From positions 1 through 64,000 of the forward strand of contig JAOGYN010000008.1 of NCBI GenBank assembly GCA_028112705.1: a stretch of 64,000 nucleotides of DNA, read 5' to 3'. The stretch's first letter is position 1. Each line of letters opens with the position of its first letter. Made by a program: the position numbers and the translations under genes. The notes under the pieces are model-generated. The model was not told where the DNA came from, did no database searches, and saw only the letters and a program-made list of their open reading frames with translations. Source of the DNA: GCA-002712045 sp028112705. Lineage in GTDB: Bacteria; Pseudomonadota; Alphaproteobacteria; Rhodobacterales; Rhodobacteraceae. Below are positions 24,781 to 34,394 of this stretch, piece after piece.

Positions 24781-27700
24781 TTATTCTTCATCCAAAGTCC
24801 ACAAAATCTCCTGCTCTCTATTATTTTTAACTAACTTACGAAGGTTAAAATCTTCTTTCAATTTTCTCCCTTGAGCATCACGAATAATATTTATTCTGAA
24901 TATTGAATAAATACCATAAGACCCTCGTTTTACCCATTCACGAAGGGCAAGCATAGAGGGTGTAAAAATAAGAGTTAATACTGTTGCAATCCCTAAACCG
25001 AAGACAACGGCTGTCGCCAATTGCTTCCACCAAAGTGCTGTTGGGCTATCAACGGTATATCCACCGTTAAAAAAATCTAGTGACAGGCCGTACATCATAG
25101 GAGTTAGACCCGCCATTGTGGTAATAGTAGTTAATAAAACTGGACGAATGCGATCTTCTGCTGTTCTTACGATTGCTTCCAGTTTTGGCATGTATGTTGA
25201 GTATTCCTGATATGTATCAATTAATACAATATTATTATTTACGACGATTCCTGCTAGAGCGACGATACCAGTTCCTGTCATAATAACTGAGAAGTTTTGA
25301 TCCATCACCATCATACCCACAAGCACCCCTGTGGTTGATAGTATTACAGCCAACAAAACTAGGACCGAGTTATAAAAGGAATTAAATTGGGCTAACAAAA
25401 TTACAAACATCAATCCAAGTGCTGCCATGAATGCACTTTGCAGAAACTCTTGGCTTTCTGCCTGCTCTTCATCGTCTCCTGTCCACTCAAAAGAGATGCC
25501 ATTTTCAAGTGGCATCTTGGTTTCCAACCATTCAGTTAAAAGTAAAATACGTTCTGTTGGTGTAATTAAAGTGTTTGTTGCATTTTTAAGATTGGGCTCT
25601 ACATCTGCTTTGATGTCGAAATACCTTTCGCCACCTACTCTATTAATTTGCGCTAATTTCTTCACTGGAGTTCGAGATATGAAATTTGATAATGGAATTA
25701 AACCTGATGGAGTTCGAACCTTTAAGGAATCAATCGTACTTAAAAGTCTATCTTTTTTTGGTAGCCTAACCCTAATATCAATTTCTTCATCTGAACTGTC
25801 TACTCTCATTGTATCAAGTAATAATCCGCCAGTGACTAGTTGCACCATAACACCCACAGTAACAACATCGGCCCCGTAGCGCCCTGCTTTTTCAACATCA
25901 ACATCTATTTGCCAATCTATCCCTGGTTCAGGTAGATTGTCTTCAATTTTGATTAACCCTTTGGTTCTTTCAAATTCTTCACGCACAGTATTTGCTGATT
26001 TTGTCAGCGCATCAAAATCATTACCTTTTATTCGCAAATGCACTGGTTTAGATGATCCTGGTCCCATTTCTTGTTCTCTGATTTCTGACCTGATTCCTGG
26101 AATAGTGTTAAGGCGATCTTGTAGAGTTATTAATATATCCTTGCCTTTTAAGCCGGCAGCACGTTTGTCCCAAGCAGTTAACTCAATTTGGATTTGCCCT
26201 ATCGTATCGCCAGGTGGACCTTCTGGATTAAATTGATCCAAACCGCCATCGCCCGCAAATGCAAATACTGAATTCACTCCTTCTACATCAATAATCAGCT
26301 TTTCAGCCTCTTTCATAATGTTGTCTTTTTCGTAAACTGATAGGTTTCCTCTGGCCTGAATGTAAGCAATAGCTCTTTCAGGATCCGTTTCGACGAAAAA
26401 CTCGACCCCTTTTCCACTTTGCGAGAATAGCGTGAAAATCAGTACTATAGTTGCTATTACTGAACCAATTGAAATGATTGGCATGATTGGATTACCTGTT
26501 AATAGGCTTATAAATTTTCCAAATACCGTTCTTCTATATTCACTATCAATACGTTTTTTAATTCTGAGGGGCTTAATAGAACCTACACCAATTGAAATAA
26601 ATGAGGATCCCACTAAAATTGTTATGGCAATTGTAATAAATGATTGGATACTTTGCTCACCTGATAAATTTTGAAATAGGTAAGTAGGATTTATTAATTG
26701 CATTAAGCCAGCATATAGTGAAGCAGTTCCAAACAAGATTGTAAAAATTCTGAACAACCAATGTCTTTCTCTTAACTTTAATGCTCTCAGCTCAAAGACT
26801 TGGGAAAGTCTTCCTGCTACACCGCCAACAACTGGCAGGTATATTAATGCTACGATTAGTGATGAAGATAAAACGAATATTAATGTTACTGGTAACATTC
26901 CCATAAATTCTCCAGGAACTCCTGGCCAAAATAACATTGGCAAAAACGCACATAGAGTAGTTGCTGTGGAGCTAACAATTGGCCAAAACATACGTTTCGC
27001 TGCGTCACCATAGGCTTTCATTGGCTCAACTGAAGCTTGTATCCGTTTGTCGGCATACTCCACCACCACTATAGCACCATCAACCAGCATTCCAACTGCT
27101 AGAATTAATCCAAACATTACCATATTTGAAATTGATATCCCCATGACAGCCATTAGCGCGAAGCATAATAAAAATGATGTTGGTATTGCAAATCCTACGA
27201 GTAGCGCAGATCTCATCCCTAAGGAGGCCAGTACAACTATCATTACTAGTGCAATAGCTGTCAAAACGGAACTTTCAAGTTGCCCCACCATGCCTTCTAC
27301 TTCTTTTGATAAGTCCATAGCAAAATTTACACTAACACTTTGTTTAAGTTCATTTGGCCATTTCTCTCGTGCAGCTAGAACTTTTTCTTTCACGACTGCA
27401 ACAGTGTCGATAATATTAGATCCCTTACGTTGAATAATCTGGAGTGCTACAGTTTTTTCGCCATTGAACCTGGCTGTTCCTCTCAAATCTTCAAAAGTTA
27501 ATTTTATATCTGCAAGCTCTCCTAATGTAACAATACTGTCGCCATTTACTTTCACAGGTAGGTTGTAAACATCTTGTGCCTCGTTAAACGATGAAGGAAT
27601 TTTAACACTAAAAGCACCACTCTCAGTTTCAACGCTACCTGCAGCGATTAGCCTATTATTATTTGTCACGACACTTATTAGTTCACCTGCTGTAACATTG

Positions 27701-28284
27701 TAGCTTTCAAGGCGAAGTGGGTCTATTATTACCTCCAACATTTCATCTCTATGCCCTGCTAACCCAACTTCTAATACTTCCGGTAGGCTTTCCACCTCAG
27801 TTTGTAGGTTTTTTGCTGCCTGCAATAGCGTTCGTTCAGGTAATTCTCCAGAAAGAGAGACAACTAAAATTGGAAATTGTGAAAAATTTATTTCATTTAC
27901 AGTGTATTTGTCTGCTCCATTAGGAAAACTTGCTTCTACCTTTGACATTTTGTCACGGATATTTGCGATAGTAGCGTCTTTATCCCAATCAAATTCAAAT
28001 TGCAGAATTAAAGCTCCATAATTTTCGGCTGCTAGGCCGGTCATACGTTTAATTCCGTCTAATTCTTTTAGGTTGGTTTCCATCGGCTTTACTAGAAGTT
28101 TTTCGCTATCTTGAGCCGAAATCCCCACAAACGGCACTGAAACAAAAACCACAGGTATATCAATGTCAGGTGAGCCTTCCTTGGGAAGTCCAAGATATGC
28201 AAAGGTTCCTGCTGCAATTGACATTGCTACAAAAGTAATAATCATTCTTGCACGAAAAATGGCCCAATCAACTAAGGAATTCAT
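24781..28284 (-). CDS. RND-family efflux transporter, inner-membrane permease
   Basis: 1167-residue proton-driven pump of the AcrB/HAE type, somewhat longer than the usual 1030-1050. Seen: N-terminal helix then GLPKEGSPDIDIPVVFVSVPF, two large periplasmic loops, the proton-relay region with AVGMLVDGAIVVVEYADK in helix 4, and LAGIVVNNNIVLIDTYQEY in the second half. Extra hydrophobic segments near residues 540-600 and a hydrophilic tail of about 50 residues account for the length. It begins four bases after the partner membrane-fusion gene. No TolC-type outer-membrane gene is adjacent. Substrate unknown. Confidence 0.9.
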   Translation of the reverse strand: MNSLVDWAIFRARMIITFVAMSIAAGTFAYLGLPKEGSPDIDIPVVFVSVPFVGISAQDSEKLLVKPMETNLKELDGIKRMTGLAAENYGALILQFEFDWDKDATIANIRDKMSKVEASFPNGADKYTVNEINFSQFPILVVSLSGELPERTLLQAAKNLQTEVESLPEVLEVGLAGHRDEMLEVIIDPLRLESYNVTAGELISVVTNNNRLIAAGSVETESGAFSVKIPSSFNEAQDVYNLPVKVNGDSIVTLGELADIKLTFEDLRGTARFNGEKTVALQIIQRKGSNIIDTVAVVKEKVLAAREKWPNELKQSVSVNFAMDLSKEVEGMVGQLESSVLTAIALVMIVVLASLGMRSALLVGFAIPTSFLLCFALMAVMGISISNMVMFGLILAVGMLVDGAIVVVEYADKRIQASVEPMKAYGDAAKRMFWPIVSSTATTLCAFLPMLFWPGVPGEFMGMLPVTLIFVLSSSLIVALIYLPVVGGVAGRLSQVFELRALKLRERHWLFRIFTILFGTASLYAGLMQLINPTYLFQNLSGEQSIQSFITIAITILVGSSFISIGVGSIKPLRIKKRIDSEYRRTVFGKFISLLTGNPIMPIISIGSVIATIVLIFTLFSQSGKGVEFFVETDPERAIAYIQARGNLSVYEKDNIMKEAEKLIIDVEGVNSVFAFAGDGGLDQFNPEGPPGDTIGQIQIELTAWDKRAAGLKGKDILITLQDRLNTIPGIRSEIREQEMGPGSSKPVHLRIKGNDFDALTKSANTVREEFERTKGLIKIEDNLPEPGIDWQIDVDVEKAGRYGADVVTVGVMVQLVTGGLLLDTMRVDSSDEEIDIRVRLPKKDRLLSTIDSLKVRTPSGLIPLSNFISRTPVKKLAQINRVGGERYFDIKADVEPNLKNATNTLITPTERILLLTEWLETKMPLENGISFEWTGDDEEQAESQEFLQSAFMAALGLMFVILLAQFNSFYNSVLVLLAVILSTTGVLVGMMVMDQNFSVIMTGTGIVALAGIVVNNNIVLIDTYQEYSTYMPKLEAIVRTAEDRIRPVLLTTITTMAGLTPMMYGLSLDFFNGGYTVDSPTALWWKQLATAVVFGLGIATVLTLIFTPSMLALREWVKRGSYGIYSIFRINIIRDAQGRKLKEDFNLRKLVKNNREQEILWTLDEE

Positions 28285-28288
28285 CGAT

Positions 28289-29380
28289 TTACTCCTGATA
28301 AGTCGTTAAAACTTTACGACCATCTATCACATATTCTTGGCCAACAACGATGACTTCAATTTTTTCGGGTAATCCTGATAACCAAATTCCGTCACTTGTA
28401 TCTCGAACTATTTTAACTTTGTAAAATTTCGCCAAGCCATCAACTACTGCACGAATTCCTAAGTCTCCATTATTGTTTAGGGTCATTGCTGATTGAGGGA
28501 GTAAGTGTGCTCTTTCACCAGATGTACTAATAAAAATTTCAGCTGTGCCACCTGCACGAATTATACCATTTGGATTAGGCACTTCAACTTCAACTCTAAA
28601 AGTTCGTGTCATTGGATCAGCGGTTACAGCTACGTACGTAACCTGGCCTTGAACTATGTTATCATTAGCCAAACGCGCTCCCGCGACAGCGCCAAGTAAT
28701 AGTTTATCTACTTCTGTTTCTGCTACAAAACCTACGAGTTTTATTGGATCTAGTTTAACTATTCTTGCGCATTCTGAACCTGGCTGCAAAAGACTACCCA
28801 GCTCTGCGACATCTGACCCAAGTAATCCAGAGAAAGGAGCGTAGATCTTTAAACGCTCTATCTCTTTTTCAGCTAATTTAACATTTGCTTCTGCACTTTG
28901 CAGCGAAGCTCTTCTTGCAATTGCTTTAGTTTCAGAACCATATCCACTTTCTGCTAACCTTGAAGCCGCGTTATTATTAACTTGTGCTTCTACCAGCCTC
29001 GCATTTGCTTCTGCTAATCTTACAGAGCGCGTGCCAACATTTAATTCACAAAGTAGTTGATTTCCCTCTATTCTTATACCTTTTGAGAGAGGTTGACTGA
29101 TTACCAATCCTGAAGTTTGTGCGCGAACCACCACATTACGGGCTGCTTCAGTACGACCTCTCACAACCACACCACTTTCAACAATTTTGGCGCTAGAAAG
29201 TAATACTTTTACTGATATTGCATCAGGTTTTTGAGCTGGGAGGTATCCACTTTCCTTTTTCTCGGTGATCTCTCCACCTGCCATTGCAACTAGAGAATCT
29301 CTTTCGAATGTGAGTAAGTATAAAGCCGTTGATATTAGTATTGCCGTTAATATTGGAAAAAATCGCATTTTTTTAGACAC
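28289..29380 (-). CDS. RND efflux periplasmic adaptor (membrane fusion protein)
   Basis: HlyD/AcrA-type adaptor of 363 residues linking the RND permease to an outer-membrane channel. An N-terminal helix (about residues 6-22) anchors it. A lipoyl-like domain (VVVRAQTSGLVISQPLSKG), a coiled-coil hairpin (residues about 120-175, EANARLVEAQVNNNAASRLAE) and a beta-barrel domain (YAPFSGLLGSDVAELGSLLQPG) follow in the standard order. It is first in a two-gene operon with the permease. Confidence 0.88.
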   Translation of the reverse strand: MSKKMRFFPILTAILISTALYLLTFERDSLVAMAGGEITEKKESGYLPAQKPDAISVKVLLSSAKIVESGVVVRGRTEAARNVVVRAQTSGLVISQPLSKGIRIEGNQLLCELNVGTRSVRLAEANARLVEAQVNNNAASRLAESGYGSETKAIARRASLQSAEANVKLAEKEIERLKIYAPFSGLLGSDVAELGSLLQPGSECARIVKLDPIKLVGFVAETEVDKLLLGAVAGARLANDNIVQGQVTYVAVTADPMTRTFRVEVEVPNPNGIIRAGGTAEIFISTSGERAHLLPQSAMTLNNNGDLGIRAVVDGLAKFYKVKIVRDTSDGIWLSGLPEKIEVIVVGQEYVIDGRKVLTTYQE

Positions 29381-29467
29381 TTATATTGGATAATTTATAT
29401 ATCATCAGTACATATGCATGAAAGTTCGCTTAGGCAAGTAGCTTAACCAAATTGTCGTTGGGTTAGG

Positions 29468-29491
29468 AAAACCAAAAATTACGGTTTTTTT
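29468..29491 (+). terminator. Terminator-like hairpin in a divergent intergenic region
   Basis: AAAACC (29468-29473) pairs with GGTTTT (29483-29488), followed by three more Ts. It lies between two divergent genes, so it does not end any gene I can see; it may end a short untranslated transcript or be chance. The rest of the 273-base gap shows nothing else clear. Confidence 0.2.
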
Positions 29492-29653
29492 ATAATATTT
29501 AAGATACTCACTTCTCTTTTTTGTATTAATAGCTTAAATAAGTTGTTAAAATATATAACTTAGATTGAAAAACACTTTTAAAATAAGTTATTTCTTTTGG
29601 CATTGTTGCCTAACAAGGGATAAACGCAATTTTAATAATTATTGGAGAGAAAT

Positions 29654-30310
29654 GTGAGTGATACTGATTCATTTATTGAGGAAGTTTCTGACGAAGTAAG
29701 AAGAGACAGATTGTTTAAAATTTTCAAGAAATATGCCTGGGTGGCAGTGCTTATCGTTGTTTTATTAGTAGGTGGCGCTGCGTTCAATGAATATAGAAAA
29801 ATATCTGATCAAAAACGTGCGGCAAATTTAGGTGACGAATTGTATCGTCTAATGGAGCTGGATCTCAACGTTCGTTTACCCTTGATTGAAGACATTGATC
29901 CAAAATATTCAGATGGAAGAGCATTGGTTCAATTAATAAAAGCAAATACTTTTGTTGAGCTTGGAAATATTGAGGATGCGATTAAAGTTCTTGAAGATGT
30001 ATCATTCAATTCTGATTATAGTAGCATCTATAGAGAAACTGCAGATTTTAAATCGATTTTACTGTCTGATAGTAACTTGACTGAGAAACTTGAGAAATTG
30101 CAAACTTACACTCAGCCAGGTTCTGCATTTAGAAATATTGCCTTAGAAGAGACATCTTTAATTCAAATACAACTTGGACAAATTAATGATGCAGCTATTA
30201 CTTTAACTAACTTGCTTCAAGAACCGACCATTAGCCAGGGTCAAGCTAAAAGATCATCTGATTTATTAAGAACATTAAGTGAGCCCAAAGGCGCAGATGT
30301 TCAAGATTGA
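29654..30310 (+). CDS. YfgM-like membrane-anchored TPR protein
   Basis: About 218 residues: short acidic N-terminus, one helix (AWVAVLIVVLLVGGAAF), then a helical tetratricopeptide-type domain. It matches the YfgM/TPR_21 family, which sits at the Sec translocon and assists periplasmic chaperones. It is followed by bamB and der in the order yfgM-bamB-der found in E. coli, which supports the call. Start: GTG at 29654, five bases after GGAGA at 29644-29648, preferred over a TTG at 29642 that lies before that site. Confidence 0.82.
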   Translation: MSDTDSFIEEVSDEVRRDRLFKIFKKYAWVAVLIVVLLVGGAAFNEYRKISDQKRAANLGDELYRLMELDLNVRLPLIEDIDPKYSDGRALVQLIKANTFVELGNIEDAIKVLEDVSFNSDYSSIYRETADFKSILLSDSNLTEKLEKLQTYTQPGSAFRNIALEETSLIQIQLGQINDAAITLTNLLQEPTISQGQAKRSSDLLRTLSEPKGADVQD

Positions 30311-30319
30311 TAAAAGAAA

Positions 30320-31669
30320 ATGCTGAATCTTATAAATAAAATATCACAAATTATTTGTCTATTTAGTGGTTTGTTGTTTTTAAATAGCTGTAGTGAGGCG
30401 GAAGATACATTAGATGGACAACGTTTTGGGTTAGATGTGTCATTAGAAATGAGTGAGTCACTTAGCTCTGGTGTAGAGCTAGATAAGCCGGATGACAAAA
30501 ATAAATCTAAGCCTATATTTTTACCCAAATCTAAAAATTACGACAGTTGGACCCATAGAAATGGCAATTCACAACATAGAATAGTTCACCCCAGTTTTTC
30601 AGATGATCCAAAGTTAGTTTGGAAAGTTGGAATTGGTAAGGGAAATAGTTCAAAATTTCGATTAACATCTGATCCAATAGTTTCAAATAATAAAATTTTT
30701 GTAATGAACTCAGGGTCGGTGGTTTTTAAAATATCAAATATGGGTTTAATTGAATGGAAAGTTAATTTAACTCCTCCGTATGATGCCGAATCTGATACCT
30801 CAGCTGGGGGAGTTGCGTATGGAGCAGGTAAATTATTTGCAACCACAGGATTTGGTGAACTTTTTGCTATTTCGCCTGATGATGGAGCTATTTTGTGGAA
30901 GCAACGCTTTAAGGCTCCAATAAACTCCGCTCCGACGATTATTGACAATCAGGTGTTTGTTATAACCGCTAATGGTCAGGCCTTTGCTATTGATGTGGAT
31001 ACAGGTCGGATACGATGGCAGCAACAATCTACCTTAGCTAGTGCTATGCTCCTTGGTGGTTCAAGCATAACAAGCTATGGGAGGTTGGCTTTGTTGCCGT
31101 TTGATAGTGGTGAATTGACAGCTGTTTTAAAAGATAGTGGGGTAAGAATATGGAGCGCATCAGTTTCCACAACGCGTAAAGGAAGTGCCAGATCTAATAT
31201 TAATAGCGTAACTAGTGATCCAGTCGTTTTTAAAGATATTATCTATACTGCCAATCAAGGTGGAAGATTAATTGCCTTAGATGGAAGTACTGGAGTAAGA
31301 AAGTGGACTGACAAAGACGGTTCTTACTCTCCAATATGGGTTGTTGATAATTCGGTGTTCATTGTTACTGATATCGCAGACTTGAAGCGTTTAGATAGAG
31401 TTACTGGAGATTTGATTTGGTCCATAAACTTACCCAAATATCCAAATAAGAAAAACCGTGACAAGAGTTTTGCACACTTTGGCCCAGTTTTAGCGGGAGG
31501 GAAATTATGGGTAGCTTCGAGTGATGGATTTCTTCGTGGATTCAGTCCTATTTCAGGTAAAATTTTAAATCAAATTCCCTTATCTAATGGTGCCGCTTCG
31601 CATCCAGCAATTGTTAATGGAGTGCTTTATATTTTAAATCAAAGAGGCCAATTATTGGCGTTTGAATGA
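30320..31669 (+). CDS. bamB: Outer membrane protein assembly factor BamB
   Basis: Lipoprotein subunit of the BAM complex that inserts beta-barrel proteins into the outer membrane. The N-terminus has a signal peptide with a lipobox LNSC; Cys24 is the lipidated residue. From about residue 75 there is a series of PQQ-like beta-propeller repeats (e.g. GELFAISPDDGAILWKQRF, GQAFAIDVDTGRIRWQQQ, GRLIALDGSTGVRKW). 449 residues, longer than the E. coli protein but usual for alphaproteobacteria with an extended N-terminal linker. It begins nine bases after the yfgM-like gene and is followed 27 bases on by der. Confidence 0.92.
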   Translation: MLNLINKISQIICLFSGLLFLNSCSEAEDTLDGQRFGLDVSLEMSESLSSGVELDKPDDKNKSKPIFLPKSKNYDSWTHRNGNSQHRIVHPSFSDDPKLVWKVGIGKGNSSKFRLTSDPIVSNNKIFVMNSGSVVFKISNMGLIEWKVNLTPPYDAESDTSAGGVAYGAGKLFATTGFGELFAISPDDGAILWKQRFKAPINSAPTIIDNQVFVITANGQAFAIDVDTGRIRWQQQSTLASAMLLGGSSITSYGRLALLPFDSGELTAVLKDSGVRIWSASVSTTRKGSARSNINSVTSDPVVFKDIIYTANQGGRLIALDGSTGVRKWTDKDGSYSPIWVVDNSVFIVTDIADLKRLDRVTGDLIWSINLPKYPNKKNRDKSFAHFGPVLAGGKLWVASSDGFLRGFSPISGKILNQIPLSNGAASHPAIVNGVLYILNQRGQLLAFE

Positions 31670-31696
31670 AAATAAATTTTAGGATGGTATGATTAT

Positions 31697-33115
31697 ATGA
31701 GTTTTACTCTAGCAATAGTAGGGCGTCCAAATGTTGGTAAATCAACTTTGTTCAACCGTTTGGTTGGTAAACGTCTGGCCTTGGTTGATGATCAACCGGG
31801 TGTGACAAGAGATTTGCGCGAAGGACAGGGGCGTCTAGGTCCATTAAAATTTACAGTTACCGATACGGCAGGCTTCGAAAACATAACTGATGATTCCTTA
31901 CTTGCCCGAATGCGTCGTCTGACAGAAAGGGCAGTTGATGATGTCGAGTTATGTTTATTTGTAATAGATGGAAGAACTGGTTTGACGTCTGCTGACAAGT
32001 TTTTTGCAGAAATCTTGAGAAAGCGTGCGGCAAATGTCATTGTTGTTGTTAATAAATGTGAAGGACAGGCCGGCGATATTGGATTTTATGAAAGTTATAG
32101 TTTGGGCCTAGGCGAGCCAATTCGGCTATCGGCTGAACATGGCGTTGGTTTAGACGAATTAATGTACGTGTTGAAACCGATTATAGAAAATTCTGCAACA
32201 AACCAAATAGAACCCGAGTTAAATTTACCAGTTTTTGATGAAGACTTAGATGATGATAAAATAGACGGCCTTATTCCAATTAATTCAGTTTTACAGGTGG
32301 CAGTTGTTGGTCGTCCTAACGCTGGTAAATCAACTCTTATAAATAAAATTTTGGGAGAAGATAGATTACTGACTGGCCCTGAAGCTGGAATCACCCGAGA
32401 TGCTATTTCTGTTTCAATCGATTGGAATGGGACTAAATTTAGGGTTTTTGATACCGCTGGTATGAGAAAAAGAGCTAAAGTAAACGAAAAGTTAGAAAAA
32501 TTATCAGTTTCTGATGGAATAAGAGCTGTAAACTTTTCTGAAGTCGTGATTATTTTGTTAGATGTTGAAAACCCATTTGAGGTGCAAGATTTGCGAATTG
32601 CTGATTTGGCTGAACGTGAAGGCCGTGCGATTGTTGTGGCCGTAAATAAGTGGGATTTACAAAAAGAAAAACAAAAACAATCTAAGATTTTATTGGAAGA
32701 GTTTTATAGACTGCTTCCTCAATTGAAGGGAGCGCCTTTGGTTTATGTGTCCGCAAAAACTGGAGCTGGCTTAGATCGATTGTATGAAGCTATCATTAAG
32801 GCATATGGTGTTTGGAATATTAGAATTCCTACTGCTCGCTTAAATAGATGGTTAGATGAAATTGTAGAAGCCCACCCACCGCCTGCACCTGGTGGACGAC
32901 GAATCAGATTACGCTATATGACACAAGCAAAAACCCGACCACCTACTTTTATAGTTTTCTGCTCAAGGGCGGCTGAATTACCTGAATCATATAGAAGATA
33001 TTTAGTGAATGGATTGAGAACATACTTTGATATGCCTGGCACACCGATTCGCCTAATAATTAAATCTGGTGAAAACCCATATGCAGAAAAAGCTAAGAAA
33101 CGTAAGCTTGGGTGA
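31697..33115 (+). CDS. der: Ribosome biogenesis GTPase Der (EngA)
   Basis: Double-GTPase needed for 50S assembly. The first G domain has GRPNVGKST at residues 8-16, DTAGF and NKCE; the second has GRPNAGKST near residue 204, DTAGM and NKWD. A C-terminal KH-like domain (residues from about 370, with PPAPGGRRIRLRYMTQ) completes the family layout. An AGGATGG-type site lies upstream. The 3' end overlaps the convergent SDR gene by 23 bases. Confidence 0.97.
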   Translation: MSFTLAIVGRPNVGKSTLFNRLVGKRLALVDDQPGVTRDLREGQGRLGPLKFTVTDTAGFENITDDSLLARMRRLTERAVDDVELCLFVIDGRTGLTSADKFFAEILRKRAANVIVVVNKCEGQAGDIGFYESYSLGLGEPIRLSAEHGVGLDELMYVLKPIIENSATNQIEPELNLPVFDEDLDDDKIDGLIPINSVLQVAVVGRPNAGKSTLINKILGEDRLLTGPEAGITRDAISVSIDWNGTKFRVFDTAGMRKRAKVNEKLEKLSVSDGIRAVNFSEVVIILLDVENPFEVQDLRIADLAEREGRAIVVAVNKWDLQKEKQKQSKILLEEFYRLLPQLKGAPLVYVSAKTGAGLDRLYEAIIKAYGVWNIRIPTARLNRWLDEIVEAHPPPAPGGRRIRLRYMTQAKTRPPTFIVFCSRAAELPESYRRYLVNGLRTYFDMPGTPIRLIIKSGENPYAEKAKKRKLG

Positions 33116-33758
33116 TTATTTTGGTTAAACGCTTAGCTTCATCTTCAGGAGACATCAGTAAGCTTTTGTTTTCGCCAGGATGAAACCTTGCCCGAGTGGC
33201 TGTAGACATAGCATTTGGTTCGAGAATTAGTATTTTTAAGGAATTGTTAGAATTTTCTTTTTTCCAATTTAAGACTAATGAAATTTGGGCTGCCTTTGTG
33301 GAACCATATGCTCCAAAAAATTTTTCTTTTAAGTTACGATCAGAAAAAAATACTGCAATGCCTTTTTTTGCTACTTTAAGTAGAGGTTGTGTCATTGATA
33401 TGATTGTTTGCGCTGCACTTAAATTTGTTGCGATTGATTTTTGCATATCTTTATCATCTATGTGTTCCACTGGAGATAATGGCGCTGCAAATACGGCTCC
33501 TTGAATTAATATATCAATCTTTTTCCAGCGCTGAAAAATATTGTGACAAAGGTGCTGGATAGCCTTTTTATCTGTTATATCAAGCGGTGCTAGCGTGGCT
33601 GTACCTCCAATTTTTTGTATTTTATCATCGAGGTCTTCCAACCCGCCAACAGTTCGTGCAACACATATTACATGGTAATTTAACTTAGCGAGCTCGATGC
33701 TGATAAAAAAACCGAGACCTCTAGAAGCGCCAATAACTAAGGCGACAGGCTTTTCCAT
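33093..33758 (-). CDS. Short-chain dehydrogenase/reductase
   Basis: 221-residue SDR: NAD(P)-binding GASRGLGFFIS at residues 10-20, catalytic-type YGSTK, and a shorter C-terminus than classical members. The NNAG motif is replaced by IQGAVFAAPL, so it is a divergent member. It sits immediately downstream of cvpA, where I would expect purF in related genomes. Substrate unknown. The last 23 bases overlap the end of der on the other strand. Confidence 0.75.
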   Translation of the reverse strand: MEKPVALVIGASRGLGFFISIELAKLNYHVICVARTVGGLEDLDDKIQKIGGTATLAPLDITDKKAIQHLCHNIFQRWKKIDILIQGAVFAAPLSPVEHIDDKDMQKSIATNLSAAQTIISMTQPLLKVAKKGIAVFFSDRNLKEKFFGAYGSTKAAQISLVLNWKKENSNNSLKILILEPNAMSTATRARFHPGENKSLLMSPEDEAKRLTKIITQAYVS

Positions 33759-33790
33759 TTATTGATTACCTTTTGGGTTGTGGGTAATTT

Positions 33791-34357
33791 CTAATTATAT
33801 AATTTACAATTTAACATTAACTCTTCATATCGCGTAAATGTGGAACTTAGCAGACCTTTTGGCATAAATTCATCAATTTGGTCCTTATAAAGACTAAGTA
33901 CCTTTTGTGATACAGATCTTTCAATGAGTTCTATCGCTTGAGAAGGTGTTTTAAATTGCTGATAAGTTATAAATAAAATTATAATGATCAAGGCCCCTCG
34001 ACAGAGGCCAAATAGAAAGCCTAATCCACGGTCAATAGATTTTATAAAAGTTTTCTTAACAAAAGAAGAACAAAATGTGACTAAAAATGAAAATATTACT
34101 AAGCTGATCGTGAAAAGTAATACAAACGAAGTGATGATAGAGATTTCGCAAGATTTTTTTAGTAGATCGCCAAGAAAAGGAATAGATCTTAATGTTGGAT
34201 TAAAATTAGGTGCAAAGGTAAAAGCTACTATAGCTGCTACAACCCAGCCACTAATAGATAAGGCCTCTCGAATGAATCCACGAAAATAAGCTAAAGTACC
34301 GGATAACAGAATTATGATCAGAATACTCAAATCAACTACAGTTATTCCATCCATCAC
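33791..34357 (-). CDS. cvpA: CvpA family membrane protein
   Basis: 188 residues with four hydrophobic segments; the N-terminus DGITVVDLSILIIILLSGTLAYFRGFIREALSISGW-type pattern is the CvpA signature (only partially quoted: YFRGFIREAL). CvpA proteins affect envelope and purine-related phenotypes; molecular function is unresolved. It follows radA on the same strand with 37 bases between and is followed directly by an SDR rather than purF. Confidence 0.85.
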   Translation of the reverse strand: MMDGITVVDLSILIIILLSGTLAYFRGFIREALSISGWVVAAIVAFTFAPNFNPTLRSIPFLGDLLKKSCEISIITSFVLLFTISLVIFSFLVTFCSSFVKKTFIKSIDRGLGFLFGLCRGALIIIILFITYQQFKTPSQAIELIERSVSQKVLSLYKDQIDEFMPKGLLSSTFTRYEELMLNCKLYN

Positions 34358-34394
34358 AAACTTCTACCTTCTGCCTTAAACATCTGATTATTTT

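Noticed and set aside
25427..27433. Several plus-strand open frames of 80-150 codons
   Set aside because: All are antisense to the RND permease and show the Ser/Ile-rich composition typical of shadow frames.
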